A stretch of DNA of 64,000 nt, from the NCBI GenBank assembly GCA_964368645.1, contig CAYJBY010000017.1, positions 1 to 64,000 of the forward strand, read 5' to 3'. The notes beneath the pieces were generated by a model, which made no database searches, was not told the DNA's origin, and saw only the letters and a list, made by a program, of their open reading frames with translations. Shown here piece by piece: positions 16,168 to 25,407 of the stretch; the stretch's first letter is position 1, and the number at the start of each line of letters is the position of its first letter. The stretch comes from JAEDHM01 sp964368645. GTDB lineage: Bacteria; Bacillota; Clostridia; Christensenellales; CAG-1252. The position numbers and the translations under genes were made by a program.

Positions 16168-18075
16168 TTATTTCACCTCGGTTACTACGGAAAGCACCAA
16201 GTCGAAGCTTACCGTTTCGCCGTTCCTATCCACTGTAAAGGTTATGGTTTCGTCCTTAACCCAGTCGAATCTGTAATCGTGCAGGGTGTAAGGATTATCG
16301 ACAACAACCGTTTTGCCGCCGTAGGTAAAGCTTATCAGCACGTCGCCCACTTGGAATTTGCCGTCAGCTATCGAATCCGCGGTTACGTCTGATATTTCGA
16401 CCTTGTGCTTAACGTAGGTCAAGCCGCTTAAGGGATCGACCTCGGAGTAACTGCTCTGGGATTGGGTGGTTACGCCCAGTGTGCAAACCGAGGTTACAAG
16501 CACGTCTTCGCCGTTGCAGTTGCGGATAATGCTGTCCGCTATTGAAGCCGATACGTTAATCGGAAGCGCGTAGTTAAAGTCGTAAGCCGTTTTGTCCTTG
16601 GCGTTGACTATGCCTATCAGTCTGCCCTTGCCGTCGAAAAGTCCGCCGCCGCTGTTACCGCTGTTGACGGAAGTATCGTAGCGCACTACCCTAAAACTGC
16701 CTGTGGTTTTTTCGTCGGCTAAGGTCAGGGTGATATTCTCAAAGTTCTTGCTGATAACGCCTGCGGTAAGCGCAAGCCCCTTGGATTCGGGATTACCCAC
16801 CGCGATTGCCGTCTGCCCCAAAACCAAGCTCGCGCTGTCGCCTATCTCGGCGGCTCTTGACGCGCTGTTCTTATAAAGCTCACTGCCTGTGATTTTCAGC
16901 ACCGCGATGTCGTTGGTCATACTGCCGCCCACTATGGTGGCAGGAATGGCGTTCTGCGCAAATTCGTAGCCGTACAGATATACGGAAACACTGCTTGCCA
17001 AGGTATCTTCCGCGTAAACTACGTGGAAATTGGTGATTATATACGCGTCACCCGCCGCCTTATCGTCCTTATAAATCACGCCTGCTCCTGCCTTGACGCT
17101 TGTAGAGGTGGTAGGCGTCGGCGGCCACGTGCCGCTATAGCTCGTGTACTGCACCGTTGCGTAAACGCTTACCACGGACAGAACCGCCTTACTTCCTGCT
17201 ATCGCAGTGCTTTCCGCGGTATCGGAAAAGGAGGAATACAGCGCGATAACCCAGTCCTGAACGCTTCCCTCGTAGCCGTTGGCAACAGCCACCTCGTAGG
17301 CGGATTGTCCGTTGGTGCCGTTAAGGGAGGCTATCCACTGCTCCTCGGTGCCCTCAAAGCCCTGTCTAACCGCGATTTCGTAGGCTGATAAGCCTGCTCC
17401 TGCGTATTCTCCGTCCTCGCCGTTGGTTACGGTAAAGGTGGAAGTTGTCGCGTCCGTATAGGTGATGGTGTAGGTGTCTATATTGTTTTCGGAGGAAGTT
17501 TTTGCTATGCTTGCGATACCTCTGCCGTCTGTGCCGTCCTCGCCGAGGGCTTTGACCTCTCCCTTAACTCCGCCTATGCACCAGTAGCCGTCCTCGCTAA
17601 TCGATACGGTGGGTGAAACCCCGTTGGTTACGGTGAAGGTTGAGGTGGTGGAGTCCGTATAAGTGACCGTATAGGTGTCCGTGCCGCCGTCTGATGCGGT
17701 TTTAGCTATGCCGCTGATACCTACTCCCGTTGCGCCTTTCTCGCCCGTTGCCTTAACTCCGCTGTCCTCGCCGCCGATAAACCAATTGCCGTTGTCGCCG
17801 ATAGTGGGAGTTTCGCCCTTCGCGCCGGCAAGACTTGCCAGCCACTGGGTTACAGTGCCCTCGTAGCCGTTGGCAACGGCGATTTCGTAGGCGGAATCAC
17901 CCTTAAAAGCCTCTATCAGCTCCTCAAGGGTGCCTGTGTAACCTGCGTCCTGCGCCATAGCAAAGATTTCCGAATAGTCCTTTTGCTCCGTTTGCGTCGG
18001 AGCGCAGGCGGTAAACGTCAGCGCAAGCACCGCCAAAATGACGGTAAGCGTTATTAGCCAAATGCGTTTTTTCAT
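16168..18075 (-). CDS. Lipoprotein HtrA/DegP-type serine protease with collagen-like N-terminal segment
   Basis: 635 aa. A signal ending in lipobox TFTAC anchors it outside the membrane. Residues about 30-280 hold repeats of a motif like SAYEIAVANGYEGTVTQWL and GTNG/GEDG turns, alternating with short beta modules (TYTVTYTDSTTSTFTVTNG, twice). The S1C protease domain follows with the full triad: H351 (NFHVV), D389 (TNDIAV) and S475 (GNSGGG). A C-terminal PDZ-like domain (SIADGKFQVGDVLISF) completes it. It should cut or hold misfolded surface proteins. A close paralogue is encoded next to it at 18252-19733, so this is a tandem duplication. Confidence 0.88.
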   Translation of the reverse strand: MKKRIWLITLTVILAVLALTFTACAPTQTEQKDYSEIFAMAQDAGYTGTLEELIEAFKGDSAYEIAVANGYEGTVTQWLASLAGAKGETPTIGDNGNWFIGGEDSGVKATGEKGATGVGISGIAKTASDGGTDTYTVTYTDSTTSTFTVTNGVSPTVSISEDGYWCIGGVKGEVKALGEDGTDGRGIASIAKTSSENNIDTYTITYTDATTSTFTVTNGEDGEYAGAGLSAYEIAVRQGFEGTEEQWIASLNGTNGQSAYEVAVANGYEGSVQDWVIALYSSFSDTAESTAIAGSKAVLSVVSVYATVQYTSYSGTWPPTPTTSTSVKAGAGVIYKDDKAAGDAYIITNFHVVYAEDTLASSVSVYLYGYEFAQNAIPATIVGGSMTNDIAVLKITGSELYKNSASRAAEIGDSASLVLGQTAIAVGNPESKGLALTAGVISKNFENITLTLADEKTTGSFRVVRYDTSVNSGNSGGGLFDGKGRLIGIVNAKDKTAYDFNYALPINVSASIADSIIRNCNGEDVLVTSVCTLGVTTQSQSSYSEVDPLSGLTYVKHKVEISDVTADSIADGKFQVGDVLISFTYGGKTVVVDNPYTLHDYRFDWVKDETITFTVDRNGETVSFDLVLSVVTEVK

Positions 18076-18251
18076 AGTTTAATCTCCTATATTCGGCGGA
18101 AAGGGTATCCCTGCGGTGTGACCGCGGAAAGTTTCCCCTGTCCTCATAAGCTGTTTTTAATCATATCGGCGGTAATCCCCACACCTAAGCGGAAAACTCC
18201 CCCAAGGCAAGGGATAATTCCGATTAATATGCGGAAAAGCAACCTCTGCCG

Positions 18252-19733
18252 TTAATTGACGGAATCGATTTTGCTCAAGGTCAGCGTCACCGTGAGGGGT
18301 GCGCCGTCTCTTTCCAGATTGAGAGTGAGTTGGCTGTCCTTAACCCAGTCGAATCGGCAATCGGTCATCGTGTAGGGGCTGTCAACCGCATGGGTTTTGC
18401 CGTCGTAGCTAAAGGAAGTGATAACGTCGCCGACCTTGATTTTGCCGTCCGCTATCGAGCCTGCCGTTACGCTCACCACGTTGACAACGTATTTTATACG
18501 CGTTAAGCCCGTAGCTTCTTCCACGTAGGAATAACAGCTTTTGAGCCGTGTGGTCATACCTATGGTGCAAACCGAGGTAGTCAATACCTGTCCTTCTCCT
18601 TCCACCGTGTCGCCGTTGCAGTTGCGCATTATGCTGTGGGCTACCGATAACGCCATATTGGAAGGTATCGCGTAGTTAAAATCTTCCGCGGTTTTGTCCT
18701 TGGCGTTGACTATGCCGATAAGCTCGCCCTTGGCGTTAAACAGTCCGCCGCCGCTGTTGCCTTGGTTGACGGAAGTGTCGTAACGCATAACGCGGATACT
18801 GCCTGTGGTGGCGTTGTCCGCCAAGGTCATAGTGATATTTTCGTAATTCTTGCTGATAGAGCCTGTCGTTGCCGCGATACCCTTCGCCTCGGGGTTGCCT
18901 ATGGCGATAGCCGTATCTCCCGGAACCACTGCGGAGCTGTCCGCTATGTCCGCGACTCTGGACGCGCTGTTTTTGTAAAGGTCACTGCCTGTGATTTTCA
19001 GCACGGCGATATCGTTGGTCATACTCGCTCCCACTAGCTTCGCGGCGATACCGTAATCCGCTATTTCCGCGCTTTCCACCTCGTAGCCGTACAGGAACAC
19101 CTTAATCGTTTTGGGAAGTGTGCCCGTGGAATTAGTGGAGCCAGTTAAAGGATTGTAGCTTGCTTCTGCGTAGTACAGCACGTGGAAATTGGTGATTATA
19201 TACGCGTCGCCCTTGCTCTTGTCGCCGCCGATAATGACGCCTGCTCCTGCTTGAGTGGGCGTGGTGGTTGCGCCCGAAACCTCGAATTTCGCAAAAACGC
19301 TTACCACCGACAAAATCGCCTTACTGGTGGATACGGGTATCGTGTTTGAGGTGTCGCTTTCAGCCTGAAGACTGTTGAGCCAATCCTGTATCGTACCCTC
19401 AAAGCCGTTTTCCACCGCAAGCTCGTAGGCGGATAAGCCTGCTCCTGCGTATTCTCCGTCCTCGCCGTTGGTTATGCTGAAGGTGGAGGTTGTGCCGTCC
19501 GTGTAGGTGATGGTGTAGGTATCCACCAAGCCCACGGTAGCAGTCTTTTGCACCGAGGCGATACTATTGCCGCCGCCCCCTGCTTTTAAGGATTCCAGCC
19601 ACTCGGTCACTGTGCCGTCATAGCCGTTTTCCACCGCAAGCTCGTAAGCCGATTTGCCGCTTACGGCACAGCCTGCAAGAGATAATGCCAAAGCCAGCAG
19701 AACCGCTATTATCAATATCGTGTATTTCTTCAT
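18252..19733 (-). CDS. Lipoprotein HtrA/DegP-type serine protease, shorter paralogue
   Basis: 493 aa, with lipobox LAGC. The same plan as its neighbour but with only two copies of the SAYELAVENG...GTxxxWLxSL motif and one beta module, so it is about 140 residues shorter at the front. Triad: H184 (NFHVL), D241 (TNDIAV) and S327 (GNSGGG). PDZ-like C-terminus (SIADGKIKVGDVITSF). H-D spacing is 57 residues against 38 in the other copy, because of an extra loop after the His, while D-S spacing is 86 in both. It has its own promoter (19777-19805). Confidence 0.88.
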   Translation of the reverse strand: MKKYTILIIAVLLALALSLAGCAVSGKSAYELAVENGYDGTVTEWLESLKAGGGGNSIASVQKTATVGLVDTYTITYTDGTTSTFSITNGEDGEYAGAGLSAYELAVENGFEGTIQDWLNSLQAESDTSNTIPVSTSKAILSVVSVFAKFEVSGATTTPTQAGAGVIIGGDKSKGDAYIITNFHVLYYAEASYNPLTGSTNSTGTLPKTIKVFLYGYEVESAEIADYGIAAKLVGASMTNDIAVLKITGSDLYKNSASRVADIADSSAVVPGDTAIAIGNPEAKGIAATTGSISKNYENITMTLADNATTGSIRVMRYDTSVNQGNSGGGLFNAKGELIGIVNAKDKTAEDFNYAIPSNMALSVAHSIMRNCNGDTVEGEGQVLTTSVCTIGMTTRLKSCYSYVEEATGLTRIKYVVNVVSVTAGSIADGKIKVGDVITSFSYDGKTHAVDSPYTMTDCRFDWVKDSQLTLNLERDGAPLTVTLTLSKIDSVN

Positions 19734-19776
19734 AAATGCCTCGCTTTAAGCCGTCCGATTGAACGCTTATGCCGTA

Positions 19777-19805
19777 ATTATATTGACTTGATTCGGGTTC
19801 GTCAA
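19777..19805 (-). promoter_or_regulatory. SigA-type promoter of the shorter HtrA gene
   Basis: Reading leftward: -35 TTGACG (19800-19805), 17-bp spacer, -10 TATAAT (19777-19782), 43 bp before the ATG. Confidence 0.8.
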
Positions 19806-19902
19806 CCCACTTTGCCCCTATATGGGGGAGATTTAACTCAACCCTCACATTGCTTGGACTTTCCTTAAAAAAATTTAAGCGTAACTGCCAAAAAACGGCG
19901 GT

Positions 19903-22900
19903 TTATTCGCAGGGAATGAGGATTACGCTCCTCTCGCCCGCCCTTTCCCTTACCAAAAGCAGTTTGTCCGCGCTGACCGTGGTCGCCGTATAGGGTTTAA
20001 GCTCCTTGGCGTCCGCGTCGAAGAAGTACCACAAGTCGCCCACTTCCACCGTTGTCAGCTCCGACAGCTTGAAGTCGGCGAAAACGGCTAAATCCGCACG
20101 GAGTATGGTATTGTAGGGTTCCGTCCAGTCGATATGACCGCTGTATGCACAGCACTCCACGCCCAATACCGTTGCCGACAAAGTGCCCGTTCCGTTAAGG
20201 GTAATGCAATAGGTGCCGAAGGCGTCCGTATTCATCGAAATCGTGCTGTCGCCTACCGAAATTGCCACCTCTGCTCCCTTGATGGAACTGCCTGTTATCA
20301 GGTTGGTAACTATGCCGTAAATTTTGTAGGTCGGATACTGCTCCGCGTTGCCCGATCTGAGGGTGAGGGTTATACAGCCCGTTTCCGCGGAGTACTGCCA
20401 GCTTTCCTGCAAAACGCCGTTGCCGTATGCGATAAGAGTGGAAATTTGGGGAAGACCGCCGTTATCCACAGGCAGTAAAAACGCCTTTTCCCCCGTACCG
20501 TCTTCTACCTGCAAATCGTAGGTAACGCCTGCGTCCAATACGTCTATATACACCGTCACGTCCAAGGGCGAAACCACCTTGACTGTGGTGCTTGCTCCCT
20601 GATAAACCGCGCCGCTTAGCTTGCCGTTGCGGTATTCGTAACTGCCGATAAATTGAGAATTGAGCTTGGTAAAGGTGATTTTGCCCTCAAAATCCACAGG
20701 CACTCTGACGGTACTGCCCTCGCCTGCCGTGTAGGTGTCCACCACCTTATTGCCCGAGGTGAGAGTTACGGTCATATCCTTGAGGGTTTGGGCGAAATCC
20801 ACGGTAATCAGCTTGTAATCCACGTCGCCGTCGTCCGAGGACAGCGAGAGAGGGACGTTAAGCGTTCTGCCTGCTTCGGCGGTTGCCGAGGACAGCGTTC
20901 CGTAATATTCCCTGCCGTCGCGGCTGTATATCACGGTGTAGGCTTTGCCTACGGGAACGTGGATAATGAAAGAGCCGTTTTGCACGGAGCCCAATAGCAG
21001 GCATTCGCCGTCGCTTATGGTTAAGGTTCCGTCTTCCGCAGGGGCGGAGTCCGCCGTCACCGTGCCGGTAAGCGTGCATAGCGGCTGTGCGTTACGGGTA
21101 AATTCCAGATATTCCGAGCCTGTGTTGATGGAGAAAACGTAGCCGTCCTGTTCCGCCGCGAAAACGGGCGTATCCGCGCCCAGTGCGGAGAATACCAGTC
21201 GGAACGCGCCGTCCGCGTTGCTGATTGCCTCGGCGTCATAGCCTACGGCTTTTATCGTGACTCCGCTTAGCCTTGCGCCGTTCTCGTCGTAAACCATTCC
21301 GATGTAGCTAAGGGGCTGTGCGGTAAAGGATACTTTGCGCCAAACGCCGTTTTCGGCGACTACGCTTTTCGCTAACCAAACGTCCTCCGCAGAGGAACTG
21401 AGCGCAAGCTCCGCAGGCTCGCCGAAATAGCGGTAAACGTATAGGTCGAAGCCCTCCGCTGTGGGCATTTGCATATCGTAAGCAAAGTCGGTTATCGAGG
21501 CGAGCAGGGCTTCCGAGGGTAGTGAGGTGCGGTTGGTGACGCTGACTATTAAGGGGGTTGCCAGATTGACCGTCAGGGTGCCGCTGACGCCGCCTGCCGT
21601 GAGGGTGACGGTTTGGGTTCCGCTGCGGTAGGGGCTGTAATTCGTGACCTCGTAAGTCACGCCGTAGGACGGTACTTCCTCGGAATAGTAGCCGTAAACG
21701 TATTCCGCTTTAACGGTCTTGCCGCGGATAAGGTTGGCGATGTATGCGGAAGTGAGATTTTGGGCGAAGGGTACGTCGGGGATTCCCGTGGTAATAAGCT
21801 GTTTGCGCACGGGAGGGTTGACGGAAACCTGATAATTGGCTCTGCCGCCCTCCTTGCCGCTGACGATGATTTCGTAGGTGCCTGCCCCGATTGCCGCTAA
21901 ATACGCGGAGCTGTCCACCGTGTAATCCTCTGCCGCCAAAACGCTTTCCCGTCCGTCCGAATACACGGCGGTGACGGTTAAGCCCTCGCTGGTGAAGGGT
22001 TGCTTGTATTCAAAGCTCGTCGGATATTCCGAAAGCCGCAGTTCGGTGATACGCGAGGCTACCGTGACCGAGAACGGCACCGATAACTCCACCGCTCTGA
22101 CGGCGGTAATGCCGTCTATCGAAAAGGCGTAGGAGTAGTGGAATTTCAGCGTGACAGTGCCTGTGGTGCCTACCGCCGCATTTGAGTTAAGGGCGGTTTT
22201 GTCTAGGGCAACGGCGGTGCTTTCGTTGGCGTCGGGAGCGCGTGAGGAGCCGTCCGCGAAGTTGAGGGCGACCTTGATATTACCCTCCTGATAGTTGCCG
22301 AGATAGGTCACGGTGGGGCAATAGTCCGATACCGAAACCGATACGGGTAAAGCCCTAACCGCCACCTTATAGGTGGCGAACACATCGGGCAGAGAGGTGA
22401 TATAGACCTTGATTGCGTACTCTCCGGGAACGCCCCGTCTGAAAGCGGAGCTGTCTATCGTGTAATCCCTTGCCGCCACTGCGTCGCCGGATTCGTTGAG
22501 TTCGGGAGACGCGGTGTAATAAACTTCCACAAGCGCGTCCGCGCCCATAGAGAAAACCTCGTTATTGACGAAAAGTCTTGTGGCGTTTTTGACGCCTAAG
22601 CGGCGTGCGACCTTGACGTAGGTTACGGTGACGTTGCAGGTTATACCCACGTTTGCGCTGAGGGTGACGGTGGCGTTGAAGGACTGCGCCACGTCCTTAT
22701 TGTAGCCGCTGACGGTGTATTCCAAGGGGGTTAGGGCGCAAGAGGTGCCGTCTGTGTAGAGGGCGTTGACCGTCCAGTCCGCAGTGGTAAGCTCCTCGCC
22801 CATATAAAAGGTGGTTTTGCCTGATACGAAGGCGATACCGTTGACTCTCGCAGGCTCGTCGCCCGAGGCGGGGTTCTCCTCCTTGTATTTCAGATAAAGA

Positions 22901-23199
22901 GTCAAAACACCGTTTTCCGCTTGCTCCGCCAATCCGCTAAGCTCGGAGGCAGAGGTGATTTTCACCTCAAGGCTCATTGCGGAATCGGTGTAAAAGGTCA
23001 TAACGTAGCCTGTCTTGACGTAGGGCTGAAGTCCGTCGAAAAACTCCTGCGACGAAAGGGTGGTAAGCTCCTTGCCGTCGTTAATCAGCTTGACCGAAAA
23101 GGTCGCGTCGGGAGGAGTCAAAAGACCGCAAGCCGTTAAGCTAACGGCTAAAGCCGTTATCAGTACGCACAATATAACGCAAGTCAAAAATTTCCTCAT
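19903..23199 (-). CDS. Large lipoprotein with bacterial Ig-like and carboxypeptidase-regulatory-like domains
   Basis: 1,098 aa. Signal peptide with lipobox LTAC. Residues about 100-480 contain several Ig-like modules of the kind with 'TxYxxGExL...V.A.Y.DG' (FYMGEELTTADWTVNALYTDG; FEYKQPFTSEGLTVTAVYSDG), each with a YTVSGY or YTIDSSAY strand. Residues about 630-1050 contain at least two beta-sandwich modules like the regulatory domain of carboxypeptidases (YDENGARLSGVTIKAVG; ITGSSIKGAEVAISVG). It looks like an extended surface rod that binds or displays something. No enzyme motif is seen. It is transcribed from its own promoter toward the HtrA pair, which may serve its quality control. Confidence 0.78.
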   Translation of the reverse strand: MRKFLTCVILCVLITALAVSLTACGLLTPPDATFSVKLINDGKELTTLSSQEFFDGLQPYVKTGYVMTFYTDSAMSLEVKITSASELSGLAEQAENGVLTLYLKYKEENPASGDEPARVNGIAFVSGKTTFYMGEELTTADWTVNALYTDGTSCALTPLEYTVSGYNKDVAQSFNATVTLSANVGITCNVTVTYVKVARRLGVKNATRLFVNNEVFSMGADALVEVYYTASPELNESGDAVAARDYTIDSSAFRRGVPGEYAIKVYITSLPDVFATYKVAVRALPVSVSVSDYCPTVTYLGNYQEGNIKVALNFADGSSRAPDANESTAVALDKTALNSNAAVGTTGTVTLKFHYSYAFSIDGITAVRAVELSVPFSVTVASRITELRLSEYPTSFEYKQPFTSEGLTVTAVYSDGRESVLAAEDYTVDSSAYLAAIGAGTYEIIVSGKEGGRANYQVSVNPPVRKQLITTGIPDVPFAQNLTSAYIANLIRGKTVKAEYVYGYYSEEVPSYGVTYEVTNYSPYRSGTQTVTLTAGGVSGTLTVNLATPLIVSVTNRTSLPSEALLASITDFAYDMQMPTAEGFDLYVYRYFGEPAELALSSSAEDVWLAKSVVAENGVWRKVSFTAQPLSYIGMVYDENGARLSGVTIKAVGYDAEAISNADGAFRLVFSALGADTPVFAAEQDGYVFSINTGSEYLEFTRNAQPLCTLTGTVTADSAPAEDGTLTISDGECLLLGSVQNGSFIIHVPVGKAYTVIYSRDGREYYGTLSSATAEAGRTLNVPLSLSSDDGDVDYKLITVDFAQTLKDMTVTLTSGNKVVDTYTAGEGSTVRVPVDFEGKITFTKLNSQFIGSYEYRNGKLSGAVYQGASTTVKVVSPLDVTVYIDVLDAGVTYDLQVEDGTGEKAFLLPVDNGGLPQISTLIAYGNGVLQESWQYSAETGCITLTLRSGNAEQYPTYKIYGIVTNLITGSSIKGAEVAISVGDSTISMNTDAFGTYCITLNGTGTLSATVLGVECCAYSGHIDWTEPYNTILRADLAVFADFKLSELTTVEVGDLWYFFDADAKELKPYTATTVSADKLLLVRERAGERSVILIPCE

Positions 23200-23222
23200 A
23201 ATAATTCCCTCACTTGGTATTA

Positions 23223-23251
23223 ATTATACTATATTCCGTGCGGATTTGCAA
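23223..23251 (-). promoter_or_regulatory. SigA-type promoter of the Ig-like lipoprotein gene
   Basis: Reading leftward: -35 TTGCAA (23246-23251), 17 bp, -10 TATAAT (23223-23228). GAGGG lies before the ATG. Confidence 0.78.
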
Positions 23252-23299
23252 GCCCTGTGGATTTTTGCGGAAAAACGAATATTTTGGGGGTATTTTCGG

Positions 23300-23405
23300 G
23301 AGCTTGTCGGGGTGTGTTCAAGGGTATCGTAGGGGTGCTTGTCAGTGGGTGCTGACGGGGTGCTTTCGGGTGTTCGCAGGGGTGCTTGTCGGGGCGTGTT
23401 CAATG
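23300..23405. repeat. Degenerate GGGGTGCTT short repeats
   Basis: Phrases like GGGGTGCTTGTC, GGGGTGCTTTCGGG and GCTTGTCGGGGCGTGTTC recur every 20-25 bp between the lipoprotein gene and ddh. Open frames across this 440-bp gap are compositional and carry no recognisable domain. Confidence 0.6.
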
Positions 23406-23588
23406 CTGTTATCGAAACGGTTGTTTACCGCCTTTCGGAGAGCGCGTTCACCGTTTTTTGGTGGGTGGCCGTCGGGATATTTGTGCGGTGCGGCGAAGGT
23501 GTTTTCTGAAGAAACAACCGATAGGACGAGAACAGACGGCGTAAGGACAAAAAACATTTTGTAAAACGCATTTTTTTCTTCCATATAT

Positions 23589-23617
23589 TTTACAGTGAGC
23601 CTCAAATCGTGTAAAAT
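23589..23617 (+). promoter_or_regulatory. SigA-type promoter of ddh
   Basis: -35 TTTACA (23589-23594), 17-bp spacer, -10 TAAAAT (23612-23617). AAGGAGA follows at about 23632, ahead of the ATG at 23646. Confidence 0.75.
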
Positions 23618-23645
23618 AAAAGCAAAAACACAAGGAGAATCGGCT

Positions 23646-24611
23646 ATGATTAGATTAGGCATTACCGGCTATGGCAACCTAGGGAAAGCGTTGGAAAAGC
23701 TCGCGGTCAAGGCAAAGGATATCGTTCCTGTCGCAGTGTTCACAAGACGTGACGGCGTTACCTCCGATTTGGGCACGCCCTGCGTATCTTATTCGGATTT
23801 TGAAAGCTATAAGGGTAAAATCGACGTAATGGCGATTTGCAGCGGTTCGGCTAACGACGTGCCGGTTCAAGGACGTCAGCTCGCAGGCATTTTTAACACC
23901 GTTGACAGTTTCGACACTCACGCGTTGATTCCCGATTACTACAAGGATATGGACTCTATCGCCGTCAAAAACGGCACGGTATCCATAATTTCCGCAGGCT
24001 GGGATCCCGGTCTGTTCAGCTATATGCGCCTACTGTTCGCCACCGCGATAGAGGACGGCGACAGCTATACCTTCTGGGGTAAGGGCGTAAGCCAAGGGCA
24101 CAGTGACGCAATCAGACGTATCGAGGGCGTGAAGAACGGAAAGCAGTACACCATTCCCAAGCAGAGTGCGCTGGACAGCGTAAGAGCAGGGGAACGTCCT
24201 GTCTTGGCGGCAGGGGATAAGCACCTTAGAGAGTGCTTCGTGGTTGCCGAGGACGGAGCGGACAAGGCTCGTATCGAAAAAGAAATCAAGACGATGCCCT
24301 ATTACTTCGACGAGTACGAAACCGTTGTTCACTTTATCAATGAGGAAACCTTTGTCAAGGAGCATTCGGGTATGCCCCACGGCGGTATGGTGATAAGAAG
24401 CGGCAGTATTAACGGCACAGCTCACACCGCGGAGCTGGATATCAATTTAGGCTCTAATCCCGACTTCACCGCGGCTCTGGTTCTCTCCTACGTCCGCGCG
24501 GCGGCCAGAATGAGCGCAGAGGGCTTGAAGGGCGCGAAAACCGTTTTCGACGTACCTGTGTCCTATATGACGGATATAGATATTAACGAGGCAATTAAGC
24601 ATTTACTATAA
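23646..24611 (+). CDS. ddh: meso-Diaminopimelate D-dehydrogenase
   Basis: 321 aa from ATG 23646; an upstream GTG (23595) lies inside the promoter. The enzyme reductively aminates tetrahydrodipicolinate with ammonia and NADPH to give meso-DAP in one step, supplying lysine and peptidoglycan. N-terminal Rossmann motif GITGYGNLGKA, then the family phrases AICSGSANDVP, NTVDSFDTHA, SAGWDPGLFS, FWGKGVSQGHSDA and HSGMPHGG. Length matches known Ddh (about 320-330). It stands alone with its own promoter. The M14 peptidase at 11.3 kb may use DAP-containing peptides, but the two are not linked. Confidence 0.95.
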   Translation: MIRLGITGYGNLGKALEKLAVKAKDIVPVAVFTRRDGVTSDLGTPCVSYSDFESYKGKIDVMAICSGSANDVPVQGRQLAGIFNTVDSFDTHALIPDYYKDMDSIAVKNGTVSIISAGWDPGLFSYMRLLFATAIEDGDSYTFWGKGVSQGHSDAIRRIEGVKNGKQYTIPKQSALDSVRAGERPVLAAGDKHLRECFVVAEDGADKARIEKEIKTMPYYFDEYETVVHFINEETFVKEHSGMPHGGMVIRSGSINGTAHTAELDINLGSNPDFTAALVLSYVRAAARMSAEGLKGAKTVFDVPVSYMTDIDINEAIKHLL

Positions 24612-24623
24612 GTAAATGCTTAA
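24595..24623. other. Perfect 13-bp hairpin across the ddh stop codon
   Basis: TTAAGCATTTACT (24595-24607) and its exact complement (24611-24623) enclose a three-base loop containing part of the TAA stop. It lacks a T run, so it is not a standard intrinsic terminator. It could protect the 3' end or help termination between the convergent ddh and bofA. Confidence 0.6.
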
Positions 24624-24666
24624 AACTTCCGCAAAAACACGAAAAAAGTCATAATTCGGCAAAATA

Positions 24667-24682
24667 TGTTCCACGTGGAACG
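24667..24682. promoter_or_regulatory. parS site 1 (ParB/Spo0J binding site)
   Basis: TGTTCCACGTGGAACG. The 14-base core is a perfect palindrome around CACGTG and fits the parS pattern TGTTNCACGTGRAACN conserved across bacteria. It lies 3 bp after the bofA stop. An identical 16-mer is at 26567. Confidence 0.9.
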
Positions 24683-24685
24683 GCG

Positions 24686-24934
24686 TTATGCCAGCACGGC
24701 AAAACACGCTCCCACGCCTGCAAAGCCGAATAATGCGGATAGATAAAGAGTAAAGGCGTTCAGCTTAAGCACCGTGCCGAAAACCTCGGCGCACAGATAC
24801 AGTGTAAGTACGGATAATGCGGAATTAACCGTCATACCTATGACAAATCTGCGCTTGGCTCCAAAAAGCCACAGCGCGGCAAGCAGGGTTAGTATCCCCA
24901 ACGTCAGCGCGATAATCAATTCGTAAAGCTCCAT
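24686..24934 (-). CDS. bofA: BofA-like inhibitor of pro-sigma-K processing
   Basis: 82 aa from ATG 24934 with GAGGT upstream. Two hydrophobic segments (LIIALTLGILTLLAALWLF and a C-terminal one) flank a short loop, and the end, LKLNAFTLYLSALFGFAGVG, matches the BofA signature in which a 'NxxT...G.LG.pGV' stretch closes the protein. BofA sits in the forespore-surrounding membrane and holds the SpoIVFB protease until engulfment is complete. The reading frame is open far upstream (to 25348), but only this part resembles a known family and it has its own ribosome site. In Bacillus bofA is close to the origin. Confidence 0.78.
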   Translation of the reverse strand: MELYELIIALTLGILTLLAALWLFGAKRRFVIGMTVNSALSVLTLYLCAEVFGTVLKLNAFTLYLSALFGFAGVGACFAVLA

Positions 24935-25407
24935 AGCGTTACCTCGAATATCTATATGTAACGGCTCCCAAGGGAATACTTGAAAAAAATAGCGAATAAT
25001 GGGAAATATCCCGTAAGCAATTTGCTCGGATACTTGAGCGGAATAATAAGACGATAGAGCCGAAACAATTGAGGTAAGCGGACGCGTTATAAAATTCGGA
25101 CGGTAACGTAGCGGAAAGCAGACCGACATTAACGGAGCTGTAAGATTGCAGGATAGAACGATTAAGGTTAGGCTGAAACGTAACCGTAAGACGGTAAGTG
25201 TGGAGCGAAAACGCAAATAATTGCGGTGATACCAAGGAATATCGAAGTGCAAAAAGTCGTTCGTCCCTAAATTAAGGCAAAATTCAAAGGTTCTTGCGGT
25301 GGTCGTAATGGCTTGATGACCGAAATCCCGATTAGAACTCAAAGCCATACAGAATAAGAATAAAGCAAGGCGTTATACGATAACAGGGTATAACCGAGGA
25401 GAAAGTA
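24935..25407. other. Unassigned 470-bp gap between divergent bofA and mtnN
   Basis: The plus strand is purine-rich, so both minus-strand frames 24686-25348 and 24939-25235 stay open. Neither translation has a recognisable domain, and no tRNA, tmRNA, RNase P or SRP RNA core sequence is visible. An inverted repeat GTTATAC/GTATAAC (25372-25378, 25388-25394) sits just before the mtnN ribosome site. Confidence 0.6.

Noticed and set aside
23214..23662. Overlapping frames of about 110 codons before ddh on both strands
   Set aside because: They cross degenerate repeats and the ddh promoter and have no domain.
24935..25407. RNase P, tmRNA or SRP RNA in the bofA-mtnN gap
   Set aside because: Core sequences of these RNAs were looked for on both strands and not found.
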